Below are positions 11,108 to 22,199 of a stretch of 64,000 nucleotides of DNA, piece by piece. The notes beneath the pieces are model-generated. The model searched no databases. It was not told where the DNA came from and saw only the letters and a program-made list of their open reading frames with translations. Origin of the DNA: Druceiella hillmani (lineage: Eukaryota > Arthropoda > Insecta > Lepidoptera > Hepialidae); the NCBI GenBank assembly GCA_039881145.1, contig JAYKKI010000016.1:12220501-12284500 (forward strand), written 5' to 3'. Numbering within the stretch: position 1 is the first letter of the stretch; each line of letters starts with the position of its first letter. The position numbers and the translations under genes were made by a program.

Positions 11108-12320
11108 TGTTTTAAAATTGTTGCTGAATATTAAAAGAATAATTTTAACATATAATTCTAAACAAATGCTAGTATCTAGAATATTTCAGACTATTCACAC
11201 GTTGATTAAAAAATTAGATTGTGGGGTCATAGAGCAACATCATTTTAATGATTAATATTTCACAAAAGTGGCTTAAAAATTTAAAAAAAATTGTAAATGA
11301 AACCTCACCACCTATTCTGTTTTTTATGATTTTTCGGTCAGTAGTTTCGGAAATAAGGGGGCGGAATTCTAGATTTTTGTGTATTTTTAGAACATGTTTT
11401 TATGTGTGCAATTTATAACTGGGAAATAATTTTTTTTTTCTCACGACTAGTCCTTTCAAATGTATAAAATGGAAAATATAGACCTCCTTAATTGTGATAC
11501 GAATCCTCTGTAACTGTTACACGAATATCTTAAAAAAATTGGCGTAAAATAAATGCAAAATATGTACGACAATAAGATATTATTGTGCCAACTTTCCATA
11601 TTACTATGCCAAAATTATGACGTCAAAGGGCTTTTGAGAAAATCGACTTTGAAAATAGAAAAGTATTGCCTACTCCATCTTTCGGAGACGTAAAAACAGG
11701 AAATATTCCAAAAATATAAAATTTGCGTGGGCTTCTGGTAAATAATATGTTCTTATTACTTCACTAAGTTTACAATTTTTATGTCAAGTAGTTTCTGACA
11801 CGTGAGTGACCTTTTAAGGCTTCCATTTTTCCTTTGAATCCTAAACAAATCTAAAAAGAAAATCTCTTTCCAAAAAGCTGTTTTAAATGTTAACTAAAAT
11901 TATTCAAGTTATAATTACATATATCAACAAAACCCAAAGCTCGCAATCTAATCGATAATAAGGCATAGATAGGTATCTGCCTTATTATCGATTAGAATAT
12001 ATGTACAATAAAAAAGAAAGCGTCAGTATACGGACAATAATATAATTTATAAAAATCATAACGAAATCATGTTTAATATCACAACTGTTTTAAAAGAAAA
12101 TTTTATAAACTGTAGTTGCGTCAATACCCCAAAGATGAAGGTTATTTCCCTATTATTTACATTATAATTAATCAAATACTTATCATTCGAGAAAACAGTC
12201 ACGGGATTTAATTGTAAAAAATATATAATTTTTCATTCTAAAATATCTCTTCATTTCATTTTTAATCGTATATTTTAATTTTTCTAAGTCAAGAAAAACA
12301 ATTAAATGAAACAATAATAA
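11108..12320. other. Gene-free stretch, possible old non-coding repeat
   Basis: No coding exon seen. The segment at about 11.3-11.85 kb is richer in homopolymer runs and could be the non-coding body of an unidentified transposon, but I see no termini. It contains the hairpin at 11947-11996. Confidence 0.4.
11947..11996. repeat. Perfect 19-bp hairpin
   Basis: TCTAATCGATAATAAGGCA at 11947-11965 is exactly inverted at 11978-11996, with a 12-nt loop. Confidence 0.9.
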
Positions 12321-12327
12321 TCTATAA

Positions 12328-13270
12328 ATTAATACGTGAAGCAAAAACTTCGGACCCCTTTTTACGAAAATTGCGCGGACGGAGGAGTATGAAATTTGGC
12401 ATACTTATAGTTTATATGTAGGAGAAGTGCAGAACGCGAATATTTTTCAATAATAATGCTTATAAAGTACATTAAATCAATAAATAAAACATTACACACA
12501 CTACCACGCATTTGACACACACATGTATATATATACAATTGACATATGAGTAGTCTATAGTTTTATTTTTTCGCTGGCTTTCCATTGTAGTTTATCTGCC
12601 AGACAGTTCGCAAGTTATTGTGCTTCAACTTTGTTATTTTCTCATATATAATAGTAAAAAATTTTATCTTTTATCTAGAATTACAGTTGTTATCATTTAA
12701 TGTAACATTATTAATAATAATCATAATATTAATACGTGAAGCAAAAACGTACCTCTTTTACGAAAATTACGCGGACGGAGGAGTATGAAATTTGGCACAG
12801 TTAAAATTTATATGGAGGAGTACGGAAAGCTAAAATGTTTATATAATAATGCATTAGAAACACATTAAATTAATAAAAAAACATTACACATACTACCATG
12901 CGTTTGACACACACACACACATGTATATACACACATATTGACATACGAGTTGTCCATAATTTTATTTTTCCGCTGGCTTTCCATTGTACCTTTTATCTGA
13001 AATTAGAGTTATTACGAATAATAAAATATTATTCAATTTTCTAAAGGTTAATAATGACCATAATTTAAAGGTTAATAATAACCAAAATATTAATATGCAA
13101 AGCAAAACCTTTATACTCCTTTTTACGAAAATTACGCGTCCGGAGGAGTATGAAATTTGGCACAGTTAAAGTTTGTATGGAGGAGTACGGAAAGCTAATA
13201 TTTTTACATAGAAAGAGATATATAGATTTTTATTGGAAGTACATGCGTTTGACAAACGCATATGTACTAT
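12328..13270. repeat. Triplicated 5' region of the Helentron
   Basis: Three direct copies begin at 12328 (ATTAATACGTGAAGC), 12728 (the same) and 13089 (ATTAATATGCAAAGC). Each has CGAAAATT(A/G)CGCG(G/T)(A/C)CGGAGGAG and then TATGAAATTTGGCA. Spacing is 400 and 361 bp. The third copy is cut short near 13270, close to an imperfect hairpin at 13230-13265. Copies two and three are more alike than copy one, so duplication probably occurred in two steps. Confidence 0.85.
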
Positions 13271-13524
13271 TTTGTTTATGGTTGAAAACTATGGTCAAAC
13301 TGAGATTAATATTATTAGTCCATAGTCTTACTGAATGTCAAAAATAATCATAATTATGATAAATGACATTATCATCATTCATTGTTTGTTTCGCATACAC
13401 ATATTAATAGACCAAACGCAAATTTAAATAATATTAATAGTTTACAAATGAAGAAGTAATTTTTAGAGATACATGTGCACTAAATGTAATTCCAAGACTC
13501 TTTCATAGTTATGATTGTGGATTA

Positions 13525-14050
13525 ATGGATTTACAATGCAGGTTTTGCAATGCGAAACGTTTTGAATCTGAAGTGACTTTTAAGTGACAGAACTGAATTC
13601 TCTTAATGTTGTCATAAGGGTAAAGCAATATCACCGCCCTTAAGTCAAAATGAGTATTTTAAATCATTGTATTATGGACTTATTTCAAATGAACCTTCAA
13701 TCAAAAGTAAGGCAAAAAATTATTTTGAAAACATTCACAAATATAATTCATCATTTGCTATGGTTAGCTCAGAAGCTAAAATTTGCGGGAAAGTTACAAG
13801 TGGAGTGTATCATTTCAAAAACATGATGTTTTTATCACAGATCAGGTTCAATGAATGCGGCATATGGTCACTCACCGTGTTGTGCGCAATTCGATTTTTA
13901 TGATGTCGACACTATCAATTATAGATTACAACAACATTTTAATCAAACATGTAATAACAATATAATGCGCAAAATATCTCTTGAATTGGAACGCAGTAAT
14001 ACTTTGGTTCGGTCATTCAATGCAATGAAACATCATTGTCACAGAGTTTA
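13525..14050 (+). pseudogene. Helitron protein, N-terminal segment (broken)
   Basis: Disconnected frames match the start of Helitron Rep-helicase proteins: a Cys motif MDLQCRFCNAKRFESE near 13526, a KGKAISPPL segment near 13620, and IHKYNSSFAMVSSEAK at about 13730-13780. In the family these form a zinc-finger-like lead-in (CxxC, then a GKV segment, then YNSSFAM) before the Helitron-like N domain. In-frame stops follow the first segment. A frameshift near 13850 separates the YNSSFAM frame from the next piece, which starts at 13851 and reads FDFYDVDTINYRLQQ. It could not make a working protein. Confidence 0.65.
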
Positions 14051-14195
14051 AAATAACAAAAAAGGAATTTGTATGCTCATTAAAGTAAATCATGATTTAA
14101 ATCAACGCCATTTCAATGATGCAGTTCAAACTGTAACTGTAAACTGTAGCAGTAATATTTAGTACAGTTGATTGTGAGCCACCTTTGAACAAAAT

Positions 14196-14645
14196 ATGAT
14201 TTCTTTTTCAAAAGTTAATGGTGTAATTAAAAATATCTCAGTTCTGGATTCATCATTAGATCCTTTAGCGTACCCACTACTTTTTCCCAACGGTGATACT
14301 GGGTGGCATGTCAATATTGCACATAATGCACCAACTACATCTAATTCAAGAGCACCCAGAAATAAATTAACCATGCTTCAGTATGCAGCCTATCGACTTG
14401 CAATTAGAGATGATTTCAGCATGTTACACCATTCGCAAAAATTGTTTCTGCAGTGGATAGTTGATATGTATGTAAGAATAGAGGGCTCACGATTACATTT
14501 CATTCGACAAAATCAAACAATTCTTAGGTCTGAAGTTTACAACAATTTAACATACTACTTAGAATTGAACATGAATGCCAGGAATGTTGGTCGTAGAATA
14601 ATTTTACCATCTTCATGCAATGGATCTCCAAGAAATATGTATTAG
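14196..14645 (+). pseudogene. Helitron-like N domain segment
   Basis: A 149-codon open segment with clear family landmarks: DPLAYPLLFPNGDTGWH, then KLTMLQYAAYRLAIR, then LFLQWIVDMYVRIE, RLHFIRQNQ and ILPSSCNGSPRNMY. This is the conserved domain upstream of the Rep nuclease in Helitron transposases. A stop interrupts the segment right after SPRNMY. Homology continues in the next bases (an NYLDAM-like stretch) into the Rep segment. Confidence 0.85.
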
Positions 14646-14702
14646 AATTATTTAGATGCAATGTCAATTGTACAACATTTCGTATAACCGTCTTTATTTA
14701 TT

Positions 14703-15640
14703 ACAATGACTTGCAATCCAAGTTGCCCAGAAATAGTTAACAACATTGGTGTAGGTGAAGCTGCTAATTTTAGACCTGATATTATTGTGCGTGTATTCAA
14801 GTCAAAGTTGAAAGCATTCATAGAGGGCCTTATACAAAATAATATCTTTGGTAAAGTTGAAGCACTCATTTATACAATTGCATTTCAAAAAAGAGGATTG
14901 CCTCATGCTCCCATTTTACTCACTTTAAATGAGCAAGATAAAATTGTTAATGCTATAGATATTGATAAAGTTGTATCTGCGGAGATTCCTCACATTGAAA
15001 CACATCCAATATTACATAAATATGTCGTAAAACATATGATGCATGGTCCATGCGGAGTACTTAATCCTAATTCTGTATGTATGAGAGATATAAAATGTAT
15101 AAAAGAGTATCCAAAACGATTTAATGAAACTACATGTGAATCGTTAAATGGGTATCCATTATACAGAAGACGTGATAATGGTATTAATGCAGAAGTTCGT
15201 GGTAGTTGCCTTTACAATCGGTATGTTGTACCATACAATCCATATTTACTTGCTAAATTTAATTGCGATATAAATGTTGAAGTATGTACTACAGTTAAAA
15301 GTGTCAAATACATTTATAAATACGTTTATAAAGGCTATGACAGTGCATCTGTTGAACTAGAGTCTGGTGGAAATGAACAAGGTCAAAATATAGAAATTAA
15401 TGAAGTTACAAAGTTTTTTAATTGGTCGTTATGTCAGATCAACAGAAGCCATATGGCGCATCTATATATTACCAATGCATTTTCAATCACATACTATAAT
15501 CAGACTTGATATTCATTTACCGCGTCGACAGAATGTATACTTCCGAAAAGGGCAAGAACGTCAAGTAATTGATAATGAAAGACAAACAAAATTATTAGCA
15601 TTTTTTGAGTTGAATCAATCAAATCCATCAGCACGAGAGT
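14703..15640 (+). pseudogene. Helitron Rep nuclease (HUH) segment with lost second histidine
   Basis: The Rep endonuclease of rolling-circle transposons nicks DNA through an HUH metal site and tyrosines. The segment starts at MTCNPSCPEIV (14706). The HUH motif region reads FQKRGLPHAPILL where the family has PHAHI, so the second metal-binding histidine is proline and the nuclease would be inactive. Later landmarks are MHGPCG, a CMRDIKCIKEYPKRF segment and the tyrosine motif KYIYKYVYKGYD near 15310. A frameshift near 15430 moves the reading to the frame with STEAIWRI and IRLDIHLPRRQNVYF, ending at a stop at about 15640. Confidence 0.85.
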
Positions 15641-15744
15641 AAAAATATATTGAAATTCCTATGCATAATGTGTAGGAAGATTCCCGAAATAAATGGAAGA
15701 AGAGAAGCCGTGGAGGTGATAAAATCATTACAAGGATATATGTA

Positions 15745-16070
15745 GTGTCACCAAAAGATATCGAACTTTTTCACTTACGATTGCTTTTATTATATGTCTG
15801 TGGTCCGAAATCATTCGAGGATGTTGGAACATACAATGAATTTTTATACCCTTCTTTTGTTGAAGCGTGCCATGCTCGCGGAATAGCTTCAAATGATAAT
15901 GAGTGGCGGGAATGTTTAGATGAATCAAAAGAATTGCATTCACCAAAACAAATGCGGAATTTATTTGGTTACATTTGTGCAATAAATGTGCCAGCCAATG
16001 CATTAGCGTTATGGAATGAATTTAAAGTATATCTTAGTGAAGGTTTTCTAAGACTTTACAACGAATAAGT
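15745..16070 (+). pseudogene. Helitron segment between Rep and helicase
   Basis: A 107-codon open segment with the family linker motifs ELFHLRLLLLYVCGPKSFED, FVEACHARGI and ALWNEFKVYLSEGF. It connects the Rep domain to the helicase in Helitron proteins. Stops or frameshifts isolate it on both sides. Confidence 0.75.
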
Positions 16071-16261
16071 ATCCTTTAATAGAGCCCTATTAGAAATTGA
16101 TGATATTTTGAATGTTCATAATTTGTCCTGTCAAATTCTTGGTTTACCAGTTCCCACATACTCGCAGAGAATAGAGAATAGAAGAAGAAAATACTATTGA
16201 TATAATAGAACAAAGGATGCTGTTTTGTGAGTATTATGAAAGTGCAAATAATGAATAGCGT

Positions 16262-17700
16262 AATCTCATTGATCAAGTTATTCGTGACATTTTGTATCAT
16301 GATACTGGATCCAATGTTTTTTATTTAACCGCTCACGCTGGTTTTGGCAAAACATTCACTCAAACAGCATTAATTCACAAATTAAATTCGCTTAATCTTC
16401 GTTGTATTCCAACTACGTTCAGTCGCATAGCTTCAACTTTATTACTTGGAGGTAGGACTTTACACAATGTGTTTAAATTGCCTATACCCATTTTAGAAAA
16501 TTTTGTATCAAATATTACTGCAAATAGTAACTAAGGTAGTTTCATAAATTCTTTATCATTGATAATTATTGATGAAGTTTCTATGAGTCCTTTGCAAGTG
16601 TTGAAAATCATAGGTGGATAATAATCTATCTATGATTTTTTTTGATAGTAATCTATCTATGACGCAATAGTGTCATCTATGTGATGAAAACGATAAACAT
16701 AGAGTGTTTGGAGGAAAAACTGTACTTCTGTGCGGTGGTTTTCGGAAAATCTTACCAGTAATCGGCAAATCTTACCACATGGATCACGTGGAACTTTAAT
16801 TGAAAATTGTGTTACAAGTTGGCATGAATTTCCTAATTTTCATAAAGTTATATTTACTCGAAATATGAGAGCTTTACCAAATGAAATAGAATTTGTACAA
16901 TTCTTGAAAAAAATTGGTAATGATGAGGCCCCACAATTATCTCAGTTTGGTAAAAATGTTATTGAAATACCTCGTCAATTAATAGGATATAAAAACAATA
17001 TTATTGATGGGATTTATGGAAATATTTCCAATAACATACTCTCAGAAAATATATTGAACTCTGTTATTTTAGCACCTACAAATGACGATTGTACTTTGAT
17101 TAATACTGACATACTTAATCAAATTCCTGGTGAACAGCGAACATATCATAGCTATGATAAAATAATTTGTGATAATGACAATGACATCAATAACTATCCC
17201 GTAGAGTTTTTAAATTCTTTGTCTATTAGTGGTTTACCACCGCATAAGTTAGTATTGAAAGTTAATTGCATAGTTTTATTGATCAGAAACTTAAATACTA
17301 AGGACGCATTAGTCAACGGAACAAGAATACGCATCAAATTTATGCATCGAAATTCAATAGATTGCGAAGTTTTAACTGGGACCGCATGCAGTAAGAGAAT
17401 TTTGATTCCACGTATAAATTTAACGTACTCTGGAACTATTTTACTGTTTAACTTACGCAATTTCCTATAATACCTGCATTTGCGATGACAATAAATAAGT
17501 CTCAAGGACAAACATTCCAAAAGGTTGGAATTTTATTGAATCGGCCAGTTTTCACACATGGGCCATTGTATGTCGCAGCAAGTAGAGTCCGTCCATTCGA
17601 TGTTTTAAGGTTTTATATTTCCGAATATAACGGTCAAGGACGTTTAGCAAACGAAGAAAGAGTTTTTACAAAAAAAACATTGTTTTCAGAGAAGTATTAA
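16262..17700 (+). pseudogene. Helitron PIF1-like helicase segment (several frameshifts)
   Basis: SF1 helicase of the PIF1 type that unwinds DNA during rolling-circle transposition. In order: a Walker A-like AHAGFGKTF near 16334; LLLGGRTLHNVFKLPIPI; a Walker B-like LIIIDEVSM near 16560; and a GGKTVLLCGG segment near 16715. Then come FTRNMRALPNEIEFVQFL, ILAPTNDDC, and the C-terminal [17 protein letters not shown] with [11 protein letters not shown] (17480-17600). Stops occur after NITANSN and in the Walker B region, and frameshifts near 16730 and 17455. The last piece (17485-17700) ends at a stop that probably marks the original C-terminus. Confidence 0.85.
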
Positions 17701-17723
17701 ATCGTTAATTATATTATCGCAAT

Positions 17724-17768
17724 ATGCGATAAAAAATGCTATTCAATGGAGAGCATTTTTTAACGCAT
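17724..17768. repeat. 17-bp hairpin just 3' of the Helitron coding remnant
   Basis: ATGCGATAAAAAATGCT (17724-17740) pairs with AGCATTTTTTAACGCAT (17752-17768), with one mismatch and an 11-nt loop. It lies 24 bp after the final stop, within the 3' non-coding part of the element. It may be a 3' structural element of the transposon or its transcript. Confidence 0.7.
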
Positions 17769-18043
17769 AATTTTTTTATTTCGCGTCATCTTACAGCATG
17801 TTCTGTTTCAATAATTTTTTTAAAAATAGGTATTCTTTATTTTTCTCCTTTTTGAATTCCATATAATTTATTTCTTTTAAATAGGAAAATAACAGCGTTG
17901 GCGAAATCTGTGGTTATAGTAGTATATATTCTTTGACAATAGAACCTTAATAATGTTTGAGCATTATATTTTAATAATTTATATTAAGTAACTTATAATT
18001 TAAATTTATTATGATCGAATTTCGACCACTGGGCGACCACTAG

Positions 18044-19680
18044 TAAGAATAAAAACAATAGAAATAAGAAAGTTTTCCTTTACATAGAGTTACAAATTAT
18101 GTTTTTATAAATGCATAGATACAAATAAGCAAGAGGAGCGAAGCTTCTAATTTACGTTAGGAACGAAAGAATGAAAAATCTAAGAACTTATTTTTACAAT
18201 GTTTTAGTAATCTTAAGTGAGGTGAACAAACAGGCTACGATCCACTATCTACACAAATGGTTAAAGTTACTCGTAGGCCGTAGAAATAAAGAGAGAGTCC
18301 GGCGTAACAAATGTAAAGGATTACAAGACATTTTATATCAGCAAAGTAGATATTTCCTTATTTCGTTTAGTTTTATTGCGGATGTTTGTATGAAAAACGA
18401 TTTTATTTAGTACTACGCTCGTACTACGATGCGATATGAAGGCACAATAAGGCGAGTGGGCCGTGAGTTTTACGTGAATAATACTTGATGTCATATCTGT
18501 ATTATTATTTGTCCTCTTTTTATGAGCGCAATTGATGTTGATTTGTAACATTTTATTGGTTTCCTCCTTGAATATACACGTTAACCTTATTGGTTGATTT
18601 TTTATTATTACTTTTCTTTACTTTGATAAAATACTAAAATTACACGTGACGAACTTTCGCATAAATATTAACAGTGAATCTTATATACCACTTAAACCTT
18701 CATTTGCTTTAACAAATGACCTCAACTTATTTTGATAAAATTTTTGATCAATAGTTTTTTGTCAAATCGTGTTGAAAATTGCGTTACCCTAAATCTAACT
18801 GGCGAATTTAGATTGTCGCCAAATATTTTAATACGATTGCAAACGACTATTATCTATTATACGAATATGAAGTTATTGATATTTTTGAAACCGAGCTTAA
18901 TATTAAATACTAATTTGCACATAACCAATTAATTATAACACGTAAATACTCCAACCTAACTTTCAACGTTAGATTATATATATTGTAATACAAAATAGTC
19001 ATTAGTGCTGATTGAACGAAAGCCTTAGAAGTCGCCTACCATCACGACTATATAAACAAATCTGTGCCTATCATTCAACAAATATTGATTTCAATCCTCT
19101 AGTCTATATCGACTTGCTTCCGCAACCACGCTTTTTTTCTTTGAATGTTCCAATATAAAGCCTGCTTAGAGATATGGTCGAGTTCCCTTCAGAGCGTATA
19201 GTCTAGTTAGTTTCACCTACGGCATTTCATTTTGTGCTCGACCGGAATTTTATAGCATCGTTCTAATGCGAAGGCTTCGTGATGTATCTTTTCGGGTACT
19301 GTGTTATTGTGTATTACGATGTATATAATCAAACACTTTTGAAGGATATATCAATAGCAGTGTTTGATAAATACTTGGAGTCGACGCACAAGCACTTTCC
19401 TTGCTATATATGTGTCACAGTTAGAGAAGTATTCCTTTTAAGGAATATTTTAACTTTTATTCTCTGTGTCAATTTTCGAGATTGCTGCATGGGACGATGT
19501 TGCATAAAGATCATTCGTTATGTTTATTGGTTAGTCAAAATTGTTTCTGATATTATATTCTTTAAATACATAAATTAATCGACATGATCCAATTGCACTT
19601 TGCCTAACTGGACAAAATTTAAGTACCAGAACTTGGGAAGATGTTAGATGATGGGTTTCTGCTGAGGATATTTATTTATA
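18044..19680. other. Gene-free stretch between the two Helentrons
   Basis: No recognised gene. A promoter-like spot is listed separately. Open frames at 18.2 and 19.3 kb lack any recognisable domain. Confidence 0.45.
19049..19082 (+). promoter_or_regulatory. Possible TATA-type promoter
   Basis: A TATATAAAC sequence is followed after about 20 bp by TATCATTCAAC, which resembles an insect TATA-initiator arrangement. AT-rich DNA makes chance matches likely, and no downstream gene is recognised. Confidence 0.15.
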
Positions 19681-21077
19681 ACTAGCAAACCCGGCGAACT
19701 CCGTTTCGCCACCAGATGGCTTCGTTTTTTGTAACATTTCGTTTGGGGATTAAAAGATGAAGAAAACAAATTTTTTTTTTATATTTGAAAAGGAAAAATT
19801 TTATTTCATTTCACAACAGTAATGAATGCACCATTGAACCATGCAAATGATATATTTGTCCTTGTATCTGTAACTGCAAACAATCATTTATTGAACAATA
19901 CGGTGTGACTTCTGATCGTGTGATGGTGTAGTGTGTGGTGTATGTGTAGTTGTTATGTGTTGCAATTGATTGTGTTGGTGTGATTGATTGGTGTGAGTGA
20001 TTGGTTGTGTGTGTTGTATCTTTTACCTTGCAAGTCGGCATGAAGCCGCCTTCTCGAATGATATTAGCTCCAAAGGAAGTCATGCGAAAGCAGTTATTGT
20101 ATTCAAGGATGCGTTGAAGAAAATGGTTGGAATCGGGATCACTTCCATCGAACAATGGTTTCAGTGGCTGTGGATCCAGTTTGACTTTTCCACTTGCGCA
20201 GCACAATCCAGCCGTTTCTTTTTTGAACTTTAACGCATTGCAATATCGGCATACAGTCGTCATTGGTCCAATATCTAAATTGTCATCATCACTGTAGTTC
20301 GCAGTGGGATCATATTGGAATGCCAAGCGATTGTATGATGCCAATTATCTTCGTGTGCTCACGCGTTGTCTCAATCGGGCATTTTCTCTTATCATATTTT
20401 GTCTTTCTTCGCTTAAGTTCTGTGAATACACTTGTTGCTGGCTTGCATTTCTTGTGCGGCGGCCGATGTTCGCACGTCGTCCTCTAGGCATTTTGGACTA
20501 TGGACAGACTGGTGAATTTAACCTCAAATGCACGATCCACATAATTTACACAGTTCAACTTACCACCTTAAGGACAAATGCCTGCTGTTGAAATTGACTA
20601 AAAATTTGCACAATACGCGTGATTGTTTTGATGGTTTCCAATTGAACTGTTAGGAAACGAATAACTTTAACCTCAATTTCACAATTTCACAGTGAACATA
20701 ATACCGGTTTTAAGTCAGCGTTTGAAAGAACGTGCGCATAATAAATGTCACATGAAATTAACAAAGCAGAGTACAATGAGTAGCTGTCAAACAATGTAAC
20801 ACGCACCGGCGCCACCTACGTAAAATACTGGCGCCATCTGCTCCACAACCATGCAAAACCATATTGGTTTGTAGTACATGCTATGTATCAGAGATGGCGC
20901 TGTATGTGAAAAATGATTTTCCCTGTTTTCCTGCTTTTCTGTTTCCTGAATTTTGTTTGCTATAAACCTCACGGAGCTCGAGACCTTTCCAACGAATGCA
21001 AAACTTTGGAAATCGGTTCGTGCGTTCTGGAGTTATAGCGTCAGGAAGGAAAACCCGACTTATTTTTATATTATAGA
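19681..21077 (-). mobile_element. Internally deleted Helentron-like element, 1.4 kb
   Basis: On the minus strand the element begins TCTATAATATAAAAATAAG (at 21077) and ends GCCGGGTTTGCTAGT (at 19681). Both termini resemble recalled Helentron ends and match the pattern of the 5.7-kb element (TCTATAA start, CTAGT end). The only coding content is the N-terminal part of a Helitron protein. At 1.4 kb it lacks Rep and helicase, so it is non-autonomous. Confidence 0.65.
19811..20491 (-). pseudogene. N-terminal fragment of a Helitron protein
   Basis: Starts at ATG 20491 with a basic lead-in (MPRGRRANIGRRTRNA). One TAA stop at 20347-20345 interrupts the frame, which then continues in phase with LAFQYDPTANYS. 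Recognisable family segments follow: IGPMTTVCRYCNALKFKKE, LCCASGKVKLDPQPL, FLQRILEYNNCFRMTSFGA and MPTCKV. These match the zinc-finger-like N-terminus of Helitron proteins. Between MPTCKV and the expected next segment IQGQIYHLHGS is an insertion of about 50 residues rich in Thr, His and Ser, encoded by TG-rich sequence at about 19880-20025. The frame stops at 19811. The rest of the Rep-helicase is missing, so it cannot transpose. Confidence 0.8.
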
Positions 21078-21823
21078 TAAAGGGAATAATTTTTTTGCAA
21101 ACTTAAGTGTTTATATGCCATCCAAACATAACCATCCGATCATTTATAAACAATGTCAATTAACCTTCTAGTTTCAACGGTCGTCGTTTGATATTTGGCA
21201 TTTAAGGATGGTTCCTAGCGATGAAGTGGCAACAGAAAAGGGTAGATCAACCAGAGTAAGTATACGAAAAATACATAGCGGTCCAATTTCTCCTTGTAAA
21301 GGTCAAAAATTTGCCAAATTTAGCCCGTCGCAAGGATAACACAATGATCAAAATGGTTTCACCTACAACAGAAAAGTTATACGACATAAGTTATCGTTTC
21401 ATTATTTTGATTTTTTATTAGTTCATTACTAACTTTTTTTTAAATAGTAGAAAATTTACTCACATGCCGTAAGTGTACTCTAGTTCTGGCATTTTCTATA
21501 AAATAGGGTGAAAGACTTCACTTAATTTTTAAAACAAAACATATAATAACGATCGATGATAATTTTTAAGTCGACCTGTTTCTATTTTTGTTTGTTTCTC
21601 GAACATTAAGGTATTTCACATTTTTACGTTAATTTTGGACGCAAAATGTCTTACTCATCACCGACTCATACAGTATATTAATTAACTGTCATCAAGCTTT
21701 CTGTGATCAAACATTTAACTAATTTGATATATATGTACTCGTAAATCATTCTTCAAACTCATAGTTTTCTTAGCACTTTATAAGCCAACTAATATCCCGA
21801 AACCTACTATCTCCCTATCTTAC
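21078..21823. other. Gene-free stretch
   Basis: No recognised feature. A short open segment near 21209 ending at a GTAAGTAT is discussed under rejected items. Confidence 0.4.
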
Positions 21824-21827
21824 ACAG

Positions 21828-22199
21828 TTAATTCAATCGTATTATCTTCTATTATATTATCCCTGAACACACTTAATACAGTCTTACTATCTTCTATTAT
21901 ATTATCCCTGAACACACTTAATTCAATCTTATTATCTTCTATTATCTTATCCCTGAACACACTTAATTCAATCTTACTATCTTCTATTATACTATCCCTG
22001 AACACACTTAATTCAATCTTACTATCTTCTATTATATTATCCCTGAACACACTTAATTCAATCTTACTATCTTCTATTATATTACCCCGAACACACTTAA
22101 TTCAATCTTACTATCTTCTATTATATTATCCGTGAACGCACTTAATTCAATCTTACTATCTTCTATTATATTATCCCTAAACACACTTAATTCAATCTT
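21828..22199. repeat. 45-bp minisatellite, about 8 copies
   Basis: The unit contains TTAATTCAATCTTACTATC, then TTCTATTATATTATCC, then CTGAACACAC. Eight periods fit between the first and last TTAATTCAATC (21828 and 22187), with one 1-bp deletion. On the minus strand one frame stays open for 76 codons, giving a 15-residue repeat with FRDNIIEDSKIELSV, because 45 is divisible by three. No flanking gene signal supports translation. Confidence 0.95.

Larger units (their letters stand above)
12321..18043 (+). mobile_element. Helentron/Helitron element (about 5.7 kb) with broken Rep-helicase
   Basis: Rolling-circle transposon inferred from its coding content and termini. The proposed 5' end starts TCTATAAATTAATACG at 12321. 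The second element at 19.7-21.1 kb also starts with TCTATAA at its 5' end, and both end in CTAGT (here CGACCACTAGT, 18033-18043). Inside, fragments of a single Rep-helicase protein run in order from about 13.5 to 17.7 kb. All are on the plus strand and interrupted by stops and frameshifts, so the element is no longer autonomous. The exact ends are inferred from the shared termini and recalled Helentron structure, not from an alignment. Confidence 0.6.

Noticed and set aside
21209..21256. ATG-initiated short segment (MVPSDEVATEKGRSTR) ending at GTAAGTAT, like a first coding exon
   Set aside because: Only 16 codons, no following exon found, and such donors occur by chance.
21820..22050. 76-codon minus-strand frame of 15-residue repeats as a repeat protein
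   Set aside because: Fully explained by a 45-bp minisatellite whose unit is divisible by three.
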